Of a DNA stretch of 36,711 nt, positions 15,731 through 23,681 are shown piece by piece; positions within the stretch are counted from its first letter, which is position 1, and every line of letters starts with the position of its first letter. Source of the DNA: a virus; the IMG/VR virus record IMGVR_UViG_3300015245_000028, positions 1-36,711 of that record. One strand, 5' to 3'. The translations under genes were made by a program, and so were the position numbers. Below the pieces are notes generated by a model that was given only the letters and a program-made list of their open reading frames with translations, was not told the origin of the DNA and made no database searches.

Positions 15731-16260
15731 TGGCATATACACCAGATCAACAAATAGATACCGGTTCATTTATACCTACTACGAATGTTTTAGATGTTGC
15801 CAGGCTTTATGAGGTAAATGTTCAAAGTGATGAATTTAAAGAGCTTCTTGTTCGTCTTTATCAAACAGTAAACAATATAGCCATAGTGCTTAATAACAAA
15901 GAATCTGGTTATCACATACTTGAAGAGTTTGTAAGTGGTGCAGTTTATTTTAATCCCAATGACACCAGCCCATTAAGCCTAAGGCCCGAGTTTCAAAAGT
16001 TTATAAATGTTGGGGTGCTTGGTGCTGGAACTACAACAACTGCTCATGGATTAACCATAACTTCAACATGGAAATTTGTAAGTGCAATAGGAATGGCTTC
16101 AGATACCATAGGATTTAACTATTATCCATTGCCATGGGCAAGTTCTGCTGGCGCTACAAATATACAAGTAACGGTGAACGCTACCAATGTTGTCATCATT
16201 AATAATAGCGGTGTAAGCTTTACCGATTGCTATATAAATTTAAAATATTTGAAGTATTAA
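15730..16260 (+). CDS. Tail structural protein
   Basis: A 176-residue protein. The first 75 residues are mixed and helical (VQSDEFKELLVRLYQTVNNI); the rest is a beta domain (TTTTAHGLTITSTWKFVSAIG, NATNVVIINNSGVSF, YINLKYLKY). The TAHG-x-T-x-TW-x-F-x-IG pattern occurs in small C-terminal domains of phage tail appendages. One-base overlap with the previous gene indicates coupling. Confidence 0.65.
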   Translation: MAYTPDQQIDTGSFIPTTNVLDVARLYEVNVQSDEFKELLVRLYQTVNNIAIVLNNKESGYHILEEFVSGAVYFNPNDTSPLSLRPEFQKFINVGVLGAGTTTTAHGLTITSTWKFVSAIGMASDTIGFNYYPLPWASSAGATNIQVTVNATNVVIINNSGVSFTDCYINLKYLKY

Positions 16261-16270
16261 AGGAGCAACT

Positions 16271-16906
16271 ATGGCAAATGATGTACCTTATGGTCCTTAC
16301 CTTCCTGGTCAAGATCCATCAGGAATGCAGTACATGCAACAACAAGGACAACAGCAACCAAAGAAGCAAGGATTTTGGCAAAAGTTTAAAGAATCGGCAT
16401 TTGGACAACCGGCACGTATAGAGCAAGTAAACAAATATAATCCATTACAACAAAGTGCCAGACAACAGCTTATTTTAAGCGCTCTATCACAACTACAAGA
16501 TCCAACTCAAGGTTTTCAACCAATAGAAGATAAAGCACGTACACAGTTCGAGCAACAAACATTGCCTGGTATGGCTGAAAGATTTAATTCTATGGGAGAC
16601 AATGCATTATCTTCTCCAGCATTTCAATCACAGAAATATGGCCAACAATCAGATTTTGAACAAGGCATAGCGGCATTAAGAGCACAATATGGATTGCAGA
16701 ATCAATCACAATTATATCAATTATTGGGACTTGGGTTAGAACCAGAATATGATAGTTATCAATTGCCATCATCATCAGGGTGGGGACCAGCAGTTGCAAG
16801 AGCTGGATTGCATATAGGAGCAGCTGCAGCAACTGGCGGAGCAACAGCAATACCATCAGCTCTTTCTGAATTAATGTCTCTCTATTCATCAAATATAGGT
16901 AAATAA
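16271..16906 (+). CDS. Probable internal virion (ejection) protein, Gln-rich
   Basis: A 211-residue protein with a Gln/Pro/Met-rich N-terminus (MQYMQQQGQQQPKKQ), a helical middle and an Ala/Gly-rich segment near residues 177-200 (AVARAGLHIGAAAATGG) that could insert into a membrane. Such composition and the place after the tail hub fit the ejected proteins of short-tailed phages, which extend the tail across the cell envelope. Assignment by composition and position. Confidence 0.6.
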   Translation: MANDVPYGPYLPGQDPSGMQYMQQQGQQQPKKQGFWQKFKESAFGQPARIEQVNKYNPLQQSARQQLILSALSQLQDPTQGFQPIEDKARTQFEQQTLPGMAERFNSMGDNALSSPAFQSQKYGQQSDFEQGIAALRAQYGLQNQSQLYQLLGLGLEPEYDSYQLPSSSGWGPAVARAGLHIGAAAATGGATAIPSALSELMSLYSSNIGK

Positions 16907-16916
16907 AGGAGATATC

Positions 16917-17822
16917 ATGCCAAGCATACCTCTTGAAAGTAATGCTGCACGAATTGGTACAGCTCTGGGCCGTCCATTGAATCAAGGTCTAGATTATCTT
17001 GTACAACAAAAAATGGACAAGATGACGAGACAAAAAGAACGTCAGGGACTGGTAGATCTTTATAAAGGCGTTAAATATGATGAAGCAACTGCAAATCTTC
17101 TAGCTGACTTATCATTAAGAGACCCAGGAAATATTCATAAAATTTTATCTACTCTTGGTGCTGGTGGTTATGGACAAGAAGAAACACCACAATCAGCCTT
17201 ACAATCATTGCAACCACAACAGATGGGTATGCCACAAACACAAATAGCTGAAAAGGTTCAATCACCTTTTCTTAAGGCATTAAATAAAGGTACTCAAGCT
17301 GAAAAAGGAATGTCAGCAGCCCAAGAGCAACATCTAGATACTATAAGAACACAAAGAGAATCACTTGAAGATCTAGTAACTACTACTGATAGAATGTTAC
17401 AAAGCTTACCTAAAACTAATGTTGGTGTTATTTCACACTTAAAATCAAAGGTAGCACCAACATGGCTTGATGAAACAACAGAACTATTTGATAAAGATGC
17501 TGCCCATGTTGTTAATCTTACATCCCAGAACATAAAGGGTGTTCCGAGTAAGTTTAGGGTTCAGCTCATTGAAAAAGAAAAACCTGGAGTTTCTCATAGC
17601 CTTAAGGTAAATGAACAGATACTTAAACGTCTTAATAAAGACGCAAAAAGATCATTGGGTTCGTTAGATAAGCAATACCCAACTTTAAAAGAATTGAGAG
17701 AACCAGAAGAAAAATCAGAGGGTCTTCCACCTGCCGCTGAATTTAAAGGAAAAAAAGCTCGTAATAAAAAGACTGGTCAGATTATGCAAAGCAACGGACA
17801 AGAATGGATTGAGGTGCAATAA
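16917..17822 (+). CDS. Probable internal virion (ejection) protein
   Basis: A 301-residue, mostly helical protein (AAGGAG before the ATG) with an early N-terminal helix pair, a disordered Gln-rich linker near 90-115, and a charged helical domain at about 135-260. The C-terminus is basic and ends KKTGQIMQSNGQEWIEVQ. It overlaps the next gene by one base (TAATG). It groups with its neighbours as the ejection proteins, but no specific family is recognised. Confidence 0.6.
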   Translation: MPSIPLESNAARIGTALGRPLNQGLDYLVQQKMDKMTRQKERQGLVDLYKGVKYDEATANLLADLSLRDPGNIHKILSTLGAGGYGQEETPQSALQSLQPQQMGMPQTQIAEKVQSPFLKALNKGTQAEKGMSAAQEQHLDTIRTQRESLEDLVTTTDRMLQSLPKTNVGVISHLKSKVAPTWLDETTELFDKDAAHVVNLTSQNIKGVPSKFRVQLIEKEKPGVSHSLKVNEQILKRLNKDAKRSLGSLDKQYPTLKELREPEEKSEGLPPAAEFKGKKARNKKTGQIMQSNGQEWIEVQ

Positions 17823-19147
17823 TGGCTTCAGGAGATTGGGAAATATTAGATGATGCTGTATCTCAACAACAACAAGGACGACCACAGTATAAAGTTCCAG
17901 AACAACCATCATCGCTTGCTGATAACACATTAATTCGTGGAATAGGTCGTAATATAGCACGAGGTGTTGAAGGAACAGCAGGTGCTTTGGGAGATGTTGC
18001 TAGGTTTTTACCATCTATGACTAGTGGTAACCCATTGGAAATAGCATCATCGTTAAAAGGTATACAAGAACAACCAACTGCAGAGAATATACGAGAGAAT
18101 GTTACTAAGAAACTAACGGGTAACTATCTTGAACCACAATCTCCATCAGAAGAAGGTGTCGATGAAATCTTACAAGACACGGCTGCATTATTATTGCCAT
18201 TTCCCAACAAATCAAAATCATTAACACGTAAATCTATTCTTGGAGCACTTGGTAAATCTGCATTGGGTAATTTTGCAAAGTGGCGAGCTGAAGAAGTAAC
18301 TGGTTCTAAACTGGCAGGAGCAGGCGTTAAAATAGGAACAATACTTCTCGCAAATACAGCTGGCGGTAGAAAAGAGATCAACGAAATAAGGTCTGAAAAA
18401 TATAAAAACGCACTTTCAAACATACCTGAAAACACCCTATTTGATATATCTCCAGAAAAGAAAAAAATAGATGCGATTTCTCGTTCTTTTAGTAGGGGCG
18501 ATCACCCAGATAAAAAATTTATTCTTGAACGCTTAGATGCCCTTGATAATTTGGGTGCTTTGAGTAATAAATACAAACCACAAGATCTTATAAGTTTAAA
18601 ACAGGATTGGAATAAGTATCTTCAAGAGCCATCAGTATCTAAATCAAGCAAAGATACATTAAAAAGAGCCGTTAACATTGTTAATGAGGGAATAGCTCGA
18701 TATGGAGAAAAAAATAATAAGTTTTATGGTCCATATAAGATGGGTGAAGAACTAACAAGGGGATTAAACAGTTCTAATTATGTTCAACGTATTCTATCAG
18801 AACATCCGGCTCTTAAAGATAATATAAGTAACCCTATTTTAAAGAAATTGTTGTTTAGTGGCGGTGGCGTTGGTCTATCATATCTAACTTCAATACCAAC
18901 AAGCGTGGCTACAGGAGCCGGAGCAATTGGAACATACAATTTAGTAAAATCTATACACTTATTTGCCCAAAGCCCAGAGGCTAGAAAGTATTACTATAAA
19001 GTCATAAATGATGCTTTAAAGGATGATTCTATTGCTTTAGCAAAATCACTAAAAGGTCTTGATAAAGCAACTAACAAAATAACTGAAAATAACCCAGAGT
19101 TTAATCAACCAGAATCACAGGGATCTGATTGGGAAATTATTGATTAG
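17822..19147 (+). CDS. Probable ejection protein with DWEI motif at both ends
   Basis: A 441-residue protein, last of the virion-core operon. It starts MASGDWEILDDA and ends GSDWEIID, the same short acidic-aromatic motif at both termini, with a Gln/Pro-rich linker after the first. In between: Gly/Ala-rich membrane-active-looking stretches (about 38-60 and 345-375, GGGVGLSYLTSIPTSVATGA) and a soluble helical part (about 190-320). Dispersed hydrophobic stretches fit an ejected protein that crosses the envelope. The terminal motifs may be docking tags to a partner in the virion. Confidence 0.6.
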   Translation: MASGDWEILDDAVSQQQQGRPQYKVPEQPSSLADNTLIRGIGRNIARGVEGTAGALGDVARFLPSMTSGNPLEIASSLKGIQEQPTAENIRENVTKKLTGNYLEPQSPSEEGVDEILQDTAALLLPFPNKSKSLTRKSILGALGKSALGNFAKWRAEEVTGSKLAGAGVKIGTILLANTAGGRKEINEIRSEKYKNALSNIPENTLFDISPEKKKIDAISRSFSRGDHPDKKFILERLDALDNLGALSNKYKPQDLISLKQDWNKYLQEPSVSKSSKDTLKRAVNIVNEGIARYGEKNNKFYGPYKMGEELTRGLNSSNYVQRILSEHPALKDNISNPILKKLLFSGGGVGLSYLTSIPTSVATGAGAIGTYNLVKSIHLFAQSPEARKYYYKVINDALKDDSIALAKSLKGLDKATNKITENNPEFNQPESQGSDWEIID

Positions 19148-19234
19148 GTTGTATATCCATGATTGAAAATATGATATACCAAACCACAAAACAAAATATA
19201 ATTTTAACCATTTGTTGTCCCATCCCACACTTAT

Positions 19235-19387
19235 TTAAATTTCACCATTTTCTTTCTTAATACGCTCTTGAATTGCCCTATGCAACCAAAGATTGATACT
19301 AATACCCCTCTTTGCAGCCAATATCTTTATGATTTGATGTATTTCTGGGTTGATATCAAATGCTATCTGTTTACGCTTCTTTTCCAT
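19235..19387 (-). CDS. Ribbon-helix-helix DNA-binding protein
   Basis: A 50-residue protein on the strand opposite to its surroundings. AGGAG lies 4 bases before the ATG. The order is basic start MEKKRK, beta strand QIAFDI, helix PEIHQIIKILAAKRG, turn, helix SINLWLHRAIQERIKKE: the Arc/MetJ/CopG fold, whose dimers bind DNA with the strand. It lies beside a perfect inverted repeat (19405-19504) and a promoter candidate, so autoregulation and control of the fibre genes are likely. It could alternatively be an antitoxin-type protein, but no toxin partner is next to it. Confidence 0.75.
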   Translation of the reverse strand: MEKKRKQIAFDINPEIHQIIKILAAKRGISINLWLHRAIQERIKKENGEI

Positions 19388-19404
19388 TCTGCTCCTATTT
19401 GAAT

Positions 19405-19504
19405 CCTGTACCAACCATTTAGGAGCTTTTTTGAAAATTAATATTCAAGTAGTGCTACAATGATTATTAGTCGTCATCAAAACAGGAGTTATGGTTGGTA
19501 CAGG
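19405..19504. repeat. 14-bp perfect inverted repeat around a promoter candidate
   Basis: CCTGTACCAACCAT (19405-19418) and its exact reverse complement ATGGTTGGTACAGG (19491-19504) lie 72 bp apart. Read outward, each arm is identical and begins ATG GTT GGT ACA GG, with stop codons 5 (plus) or 7 (minus) codons on. The arms lie between the promoter region and the genes on each side: fibre genes to the right, the ribbon-helix-helix gene to the left. They suit paired operators; an invertible promoter segment is a less likely alternative, since no recombinase gene is visible. Confidence 0.8.
19431..19461 (+). promoter_or_regulatory. Promoter candidate for the fibre genes
   Basis: TTGAAA (19431-19436), 19-bp spacer, TACAAT (19456-19461), predicted start near 19468. 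The spacer is longer than ideal, so this is only moderately supported. It lies between the two arms of the inverted repeat. The 120 bases downstream hold no gene. Confidence 0.45.
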
Positions 19505-19583
19505 TTAGTTTTATCCCCTTCTAACAATCTAACATTCTAGCGGATATTGTTCAAGCCTATTGTGACATGACTTCTTATTTCTT

Positions 19584-19605
19584 TAACTGTGGTCAAATAC
19601 AGTTA
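19584..19605 (+). other. Hairpin just before the fibre ribosome site
   Basis: TAACTGT (19584-19590) pairs perfectly with ACAGTTA (19599-19605), 8-base loop, 9 bases before the AAGGAG of the fibre gene. No T-run, so not a terminator; it may modulate translation. The rest of 19148-19625 holds only the ribbon-helix-helix gene, inverted repeat and promoter candidate. Confidence 0.4.
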
Positions 19606-19625
19606 CCCCATCTAAGGAGATAGTT

Positions 19626-20558
19626 ATGCCTACTCAAAGACCAAGAAGAAATACACTATATGGATTCCCAAACCCATTAAAAGGCTTACAACAAGAGCCA
19701 TTAATTGAAGTACGTGCCCCTACGGTTCAGGATGATGCAGAACTTGGTACGGTATGGGTTAATAAGGTTGCTTCTACCTTCTATATAATAGTAGCCCGTG
19801 CTCCTAACGCTAACATATGGATTGGTGTTGGTGGTGGAGCTGCAGGAGTATTTTCATCTCTTACCGTAACTCCTGGACCAATTAATCTTACGGGAGCATT
19901 TACTCTTACTGCCGGTACAAACACAGCCCATATAGCCGATGATGCATCTGATCATACAACCCAGCTTGGTAGCGTTACTGGTGTTTCAAATACAAGTATT
20001 GGCGCAGGAACAGGCGTACTTCAATTAGAAACTGGAGTAACCGGTTCTATAGCGGTTGGTTTAGGCAACATGACCGGTACAATTTTCTTGGGTCAAAGTA
20101 CTGCCGGACAAACTATTGATATTGGTAATGCTATAAATACTGGCGCTCAGGTTATTAACATAGCAAGCGGTGCAGCTGCTGCAGTAACAACCGTTAACGT
20201 ACTCAATGGTATAAATACTGCAGGAACCCAGAACTTTAACTTAATGAACCAAGCCGGTGGTCAAGCTGGTGCTATTAATATAGGTACAGGAACAGCAGCT
20301 CATATTGTTCGCGTTGGATCATTCACCGGTGCTGCTACAACTACCATTCTTGGTGGAACGGGTGGCGTTGTCTTATCTGCTCCATTCGTTCTTCTTAATG
20401 GAAATGTTCATATCTATACAGGAGCTGGTGCTCCAGCTGGTGGACTGGCATTGCAAACAGGTGATCTTTATATTAACACTACAGCAGCATCTGCGGTGAC
20501 TAGACTATATATAGCAACAGGAGTCGGGGCCTGGACATTCTTCACGGCTAATGCATAG
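19626..20558 (+). CDS. Tail fibre, virion-proximal type
   Basis: A 310-residue Gly/Thr/Ala/Asn-rich beta protein with AAGGAG upstream. The N-terminal 70 residues (polar, Pro-rich, then DDAELGTVWVNKVASTFYIIVA) look like an attachment part; a similar LGDLWMN phrase is in the last fibre (23682-25775). Residues about 80-260 are repetitive short strands (GSIAVGLGNMTGTIFLG, QTIDIGNAINTG, AINIGTGTAAHIVRVG) typical of a trimeric beta-helix shaft. The end (LQTGDLYINTTAASAVTRLYIATGVGAWTFF) is a capping domain seen in many phage fibres. Confidence 0.75.
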   Translation: MPTQRPRRNTLYGFPNPLKGLQQEPLIEVRAPTVQDDAELGTVWVNKVASTFYIIVARAPNANIWIGVGGGAAGVFSSLTVTPGPINLTGAFTLTAGTNTAHIADDASDHTTQLGSVTGVSNTSIGAGTGVLQLETGVTGSIAVGLGNMTGTIFLGQSTAGQTIDIGNAINTGAQVINIASGAAAAVTTVNVLNGINTAGTQNFNLMNQAGGQAGAINIGTGTAAHIVRVGSFTGAATTTILGGTGGVVLSAPFVLLNGNVHIYTGAGAPAGGLALQTGDLYINTTAASAVTRLYIATGVGAWTFFTANA

Positions 20559-20586
20559 AAATTAATAACCTTTATACGGAGTAATC

Positions 20587-20808
20587 ATGGAAAATACACA
20601 AGCAATGTATTACGGAAGCATGACCATAGAAGTCTTTAAAAATAATCGTAAGTTTCAATTCATAGTACAAAACGATGCACCATTTGATGATATTGAAGAA
20701 GTAATTTACGACTTAAAGAGATGTGTTGCTGAAATAAAACAAAGAACCATTTCTCAGCAACAACCAGCACAAGAAGCTCAACCACCTAAAGAAGGAGAGC
20801 CAGTATGA
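20587..20808 (+). CDS. Small protein in the fibre operon
   Basis: A 73-residue acidic protein with GGAG before the ATG. The core (TIEVFKNNRKFQFIVQNDAP, then DDIEEVIYDLKRCVAEIKQR) looks like a small alpha/beta unit; the tail is Gln/Pro-rich (SQQQPAQEAQPPKEGEPV). ATGA overlap with the next gene. Possible fibre assembly chaperone or virion protein; unproven. Confidence 0.6.
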   Translation: MENTQAMYYGSMTIEVFKNNRKFQFIVQNDAPFDDIEEVIYDLKRCVAEIKQRTISQQQPAQEAQPPKEGEPV

Positions 20809-21176
20809 ACTCTGCCACTAGTATACGAATAGAATATGATGCCCTACGGGTATTAAGTTATACCGGAATATCAAATACCTATGCACCCGTTGGAACGGTC
20901 TTTCTGTTTCCTATACGGATGCTAAAAATAACTAATACCACTGATAGCGATATTTTGGTTACCTTTGGGACTTCATTCTTTACCAATGAAAACACCGATC
21001 TTGATGTAGTACCCGCAAAGAGTGCTTATATTTATGATTATTGTTCCAATAGAGCTGATAAGGCTGGATTATTAGAACAATCGGCAGGAAGTGTTATTTA
21101 TGTGCGTACCGTAACAGGTAACCCAACGCTCGGCGCTGTATATGCAACAGTAATTCATGTTACTCAAACACTTTAA
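20805..21176 (+). CDS. Virion surface protein, beta-rich
   Basis: A 123-residue protein made of alternating strands (VLSYTGISNTY, TVFLFPIRMLKITNTTDSDILVTFG, KSAYIYDYCSNRA, GSVIYVRTVTG). It looks like a jelly-roll of the type used in small fibre or capsid accessory proteins. Coupled by ATGA to the preceding gene. Role inferred from composition and operon. Confidence 0.6.
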   Translation: MNSATSIRIEYDALRVLSYTGISNTYAPVGTVFLFPIRMLKITNTTDSDILVTFGTSFFTNENTDLDVVPAKSAYIYDYCSNRADKAGLLEQSAGSVIYVRTVTGNPTLGAVYATVIHVTQTL

Positions 21177-21186
21177 GGAGTAACCA

Positions 21187-21654
21187 GTGTCACAGATTAC
21201 ATCATTTTTCAATGGAAGCCTTTCACTAGAAACATTAACCGGTAACTCTGGAGGTGCTGTTTTTCCTAGTGCTGGAAATATAAATATATTGGGTGGAACT
21301 GGTATAAACGTTGTTGGTAATCCAGGAACTCATACCTTAACCATATCAGGAACTGGTACAACAAATCTTAATTACGTTACTACCATTTCTACTCCTTATG
21401 TAGTACAAGCAACTGACGACTTTGTATCCATGAACTCTTTTGGAGGAGCCAGAACAGTCCAACTTCCCAATGCTCCGGCAACAGGACGTGTATTTGTAAT
21501 AAAGGATCATGCTGGAACAGCTGGTTCTAATAATATAACTATCACCACTGTTGGTGGTGTTGTAATTATAGATGGTTCAGCAACGTTTGTTATGAATACC
21601 AATTACCAATCCATTCAGGTTATCTTTAATGGTTCCAACTACGAAGTATTCTAG
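21187..21654 (+). CDS. Short tail fibre/tip protein
   Basis: A 155-residue beta-rich protein starting with GTG (AAGGAG 5 bases before it). It opens with a fibre-shaft-like stretch (NINILGGTGINVVGNPGTHTL-type, common in phage fibres) and ends in a compact domain (YVVQATDDFVSMNSFGGARTV ... VFVIKDHAGTAGSNNITIT) found at the tips of many phage side-tail proteins. Confidence 0.7.
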   Translation: MSQITSFFNGSLSLETLTGNSGGAVFPSAGNINILGGTGINVVGNPGTHTLTISGTGTTNLNYVTTISTPYVVQATDDFVSMNSFGGARTVQLPNAPATGRVFVIKDHAGTAGSNNITITTVGGVVIIDGSATFVMNTNYQSIQVIFNGSNYEVF

Positions 21655-21663
21655 GAGAGTATT

Positions 21664-23673
21664 ATGGCGTATAAACGAATTAGCCCGATGCCTATTGTTG
21701 AAGGAGGAACGAATACTTCAACATTAACAACTACTGATGGTGTTATATATTTTGATGGTACAAAATTAGCTACCACTACCGCAGGAACTTCTGGTCAGGT
21801 TCTTACATCTAATGGTCCAGGAGTTGCCCCTACATATCAAGCGTCAAGTGCCATAACTACTATTGATGGTGATTCTGGAAGCGTAACGGGGACAACGGTC
21901 ACTCTTAGCGGTGCTGATAGTGGAGCATTATTTACTGGTTCTGGTAGTACTATGAACACCAGTTTTGATTTTTTGGCTATGGCTGATTCAGTTGATTCAA
22001 CCCATGGTTATCTTAAAATAGGTGATGGTGTTTTTCTATCGGCTTATCCAGGAATAGACCCTTGCGGTATTTTGATAGGATTAAATGCAGGAAATTATGG
22101 TGCATCAGCTGTTGTTATAGCCATTGGAGCGAATTCGTGTAGTGGAATTATAAATGCCGGTGCAGATGTTATAGCCATTGGAACACTCGCTTTGTCACAT
22201 TTGCCTGGTAGCGTTTCTGGTAATGCTGTGGTTGCCATAGGCCGTGATGCCCTTGGAAATTCAACATTAGCTACAAATACTGTTGCCATTGGTGATGGTG
22301 TTGGGGCTACAGAAAGCTCTGGTCTTGATACCGACAATACTTACCTTGGATACTTTTGTGCTGCTCAAATAAATGGTGGTGTACATAATACATTTGTTGG
22401 AAGTAAGGCCGGAGAAGGATACACTGGAACTGAATCTTCTAATATAGTTATTGGATCTCAGGTATTAGGAACTCCTGCAGAATCCCATACCATAAGAATA
22501 GGTACAGATGGTTCTGGAACGGCACAGCAAAATAAATGCTTTATAGCTGGCATTAAGGGAATTACTGTATCATCCGCTCAAATGGTAACTATTAATAGTT
22601 CAACTGGGCAGATGGGATCGGCTACTATACCAACTGGTGGCATTGTTACGCTGAATGGTGACAGTGGATCTGCCACTGGCACTACTGTTACTCTAGCTGG
22701 AACGGCCAATAAAATTACAACATCGGGTACATCTGCAACAGTAACACTTACTTTACCAAATCTTAATTTCTACCATTCAACGACAAATACATTTCTAGGT
22801 ATTAATGCTGGTGCTAGCGGGACTACGGGAACAAGTTGTACAATTATGGGGAATGCGGCATTACAGAATCAAACGAATGGTTTTGCAAATAGTGCCGTTG
22901 GGACAAGTTCTTTAAATATATTAAGTTCTGGCCATAGGAATTGTTGTCTTGGAAATAATACTCTAGACCAAGGAAATGGTTCAGATAACGTTGCTATAGG
23001 ATATACAGCAGGAACCAATTATGTTGGAACTGAATCTTCTAATATTCTTATAGGTTCTGCGGTTGGTGGAACAGCTTCTGAAAACAATACACTTAGAATT
23101 GGATCTGGAACTGGTGCTGGACAAGGTAATCTTGCTCAAGCCTTTATTCAGGGGATAGCCGGTGTTACTGTCTCTAATACAAATATGGTTACTATTGATA
23201 CTAGCACAGGACAGATGGGATCGGCAGCGGTGCCAACGCCGCCAGCAAATGGTTGCGCGTTCTTTGCGTTCAAAACAAGTAATCAAACAATCACTGCGGC
23301 AACGTCGTCACAAGTGACCTGGGATACTATTGTAGTAAACCAAGGATCGGTGTTTGCTGGTAATACGTTTACGGTTCCAACAAGTGGTAAATTGTATTAT
23401 ATACATGCTCATATTGATGCTACGAGTGCAAGTATAACCGATGATGTTCAAATATTGGTTAATGGTGTTCCATTTGCTACAAATTCAAACGCTGCAGTAG
23501 CTGCTACTAATACCGGTGTAGATGTGGTTATTATATTACCACTTACTGCAGGCAACACGGTAACGGTTAACTATGTAAACAATGCTGTTGCAACATCCGC
23601 TACTGTTGGTGGGCAAGCGGGACCAGGAGCCAATCCATTCTTAACATGGTTTGAAGGTTATCAACTTAATTAG
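21664..23673 (+). CDS. Tail fibre with adhesin-head repeats and C1q-like tip
   Basis: A 669-residue fibre (ribosome site AGGAG). N-terminus: MAYKRISPMPIVEGGTNTST, a motif seen at the start of many fibre modules. The shaft carries YadA-head-like repeats (NAVVAIGRDALGNSTLATNT, DNVAIGYTAG). A longer module, Y(T/V)GTESSNI-x-IG ... IRIG ... FI-x-GI-x-G(I/V)TVS ... STGQMGSA, occurs twice (about 258-325 and 456-525). From about residue 530 the C-terminus is a C1q/TNF-like jelly-roll (CAFFAFKTSNQTITAATSSQ ... GKLYYIHAHIDAT ... WFEGYQL), probably trimeric and receptor-binding. Confidence 0.8.
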   Translation: MAYKRISPMPIVEGGTNTSTLTTTDGVIYFDGTKLATTTAGTSGQVLTSNGPGVAPTYQASSAITTIDGDSGSVTGTTVTLSGADSGALFTGSGSTMNTSFDFLAMADSVDSTHGYLKIGDGVFLSAYPGIDPCGILIGLNAGNYGASAVVIAIGANSCSGIINAGADVIAIGTLALSHLPGSVSGNAVVAIGRDALGNSTLATNTVAIGDGVGATESSGLDTDNTYLGYFCAAQINGGVHNTFVGSKAGEGYTGTESSNIVIGSQVLGTPAESHTIRIGTDGSGTAQQNKCFIAGIKGITVSSAQMVTINSSTGQMGSATIPTGGIVTLNGDSGSATGTTVTLAGTANKITTSGTSATVTLTLPNLNFYHSTTNTFLGINAGASGTTGTSCTIMGNAALQNQTNGFANSAVGTSSLNILSSGHRNCCLGNNTLDQGNGSDNVAIGYTAGTNYVGTESSNILIGSAVGGTASENNTLRIGSGTGAGQGNLAQAFIQGIAGVTVSNTNMVTIDTSTGQMGSAAVPTPPANGCAFFAFKTSNQTITAATSSQVTWDTIVVNQGSVFAGNTFTVPTSGKLYYIHAHIDATSASITDDVQILVNGVPFATNSNAAVAATNTGVDVVIILPLTAGNTVTVNYVNNAVATSATVGGQAGPGANPFLTWFEGYQLN

Positions 23674-23681
23674 GAGTAAGT

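Noticed and set aside
16590-16985. Minus-strand open frame inside the ejection-protein genes
   Set aside because: It lies fully under strongly supported plus-strand genes, has no ribosome site in context, and its content is typical of a shadow of Gln-rich coding sequence.
19148-19234. Further gene between the last ejection protein and the ribbon-helix-helix gene
   Set aside because: Only short frames without ribosome sites; no hairpin with T-run is convincing either, so the end of the ejection operon's transcript is unclear.
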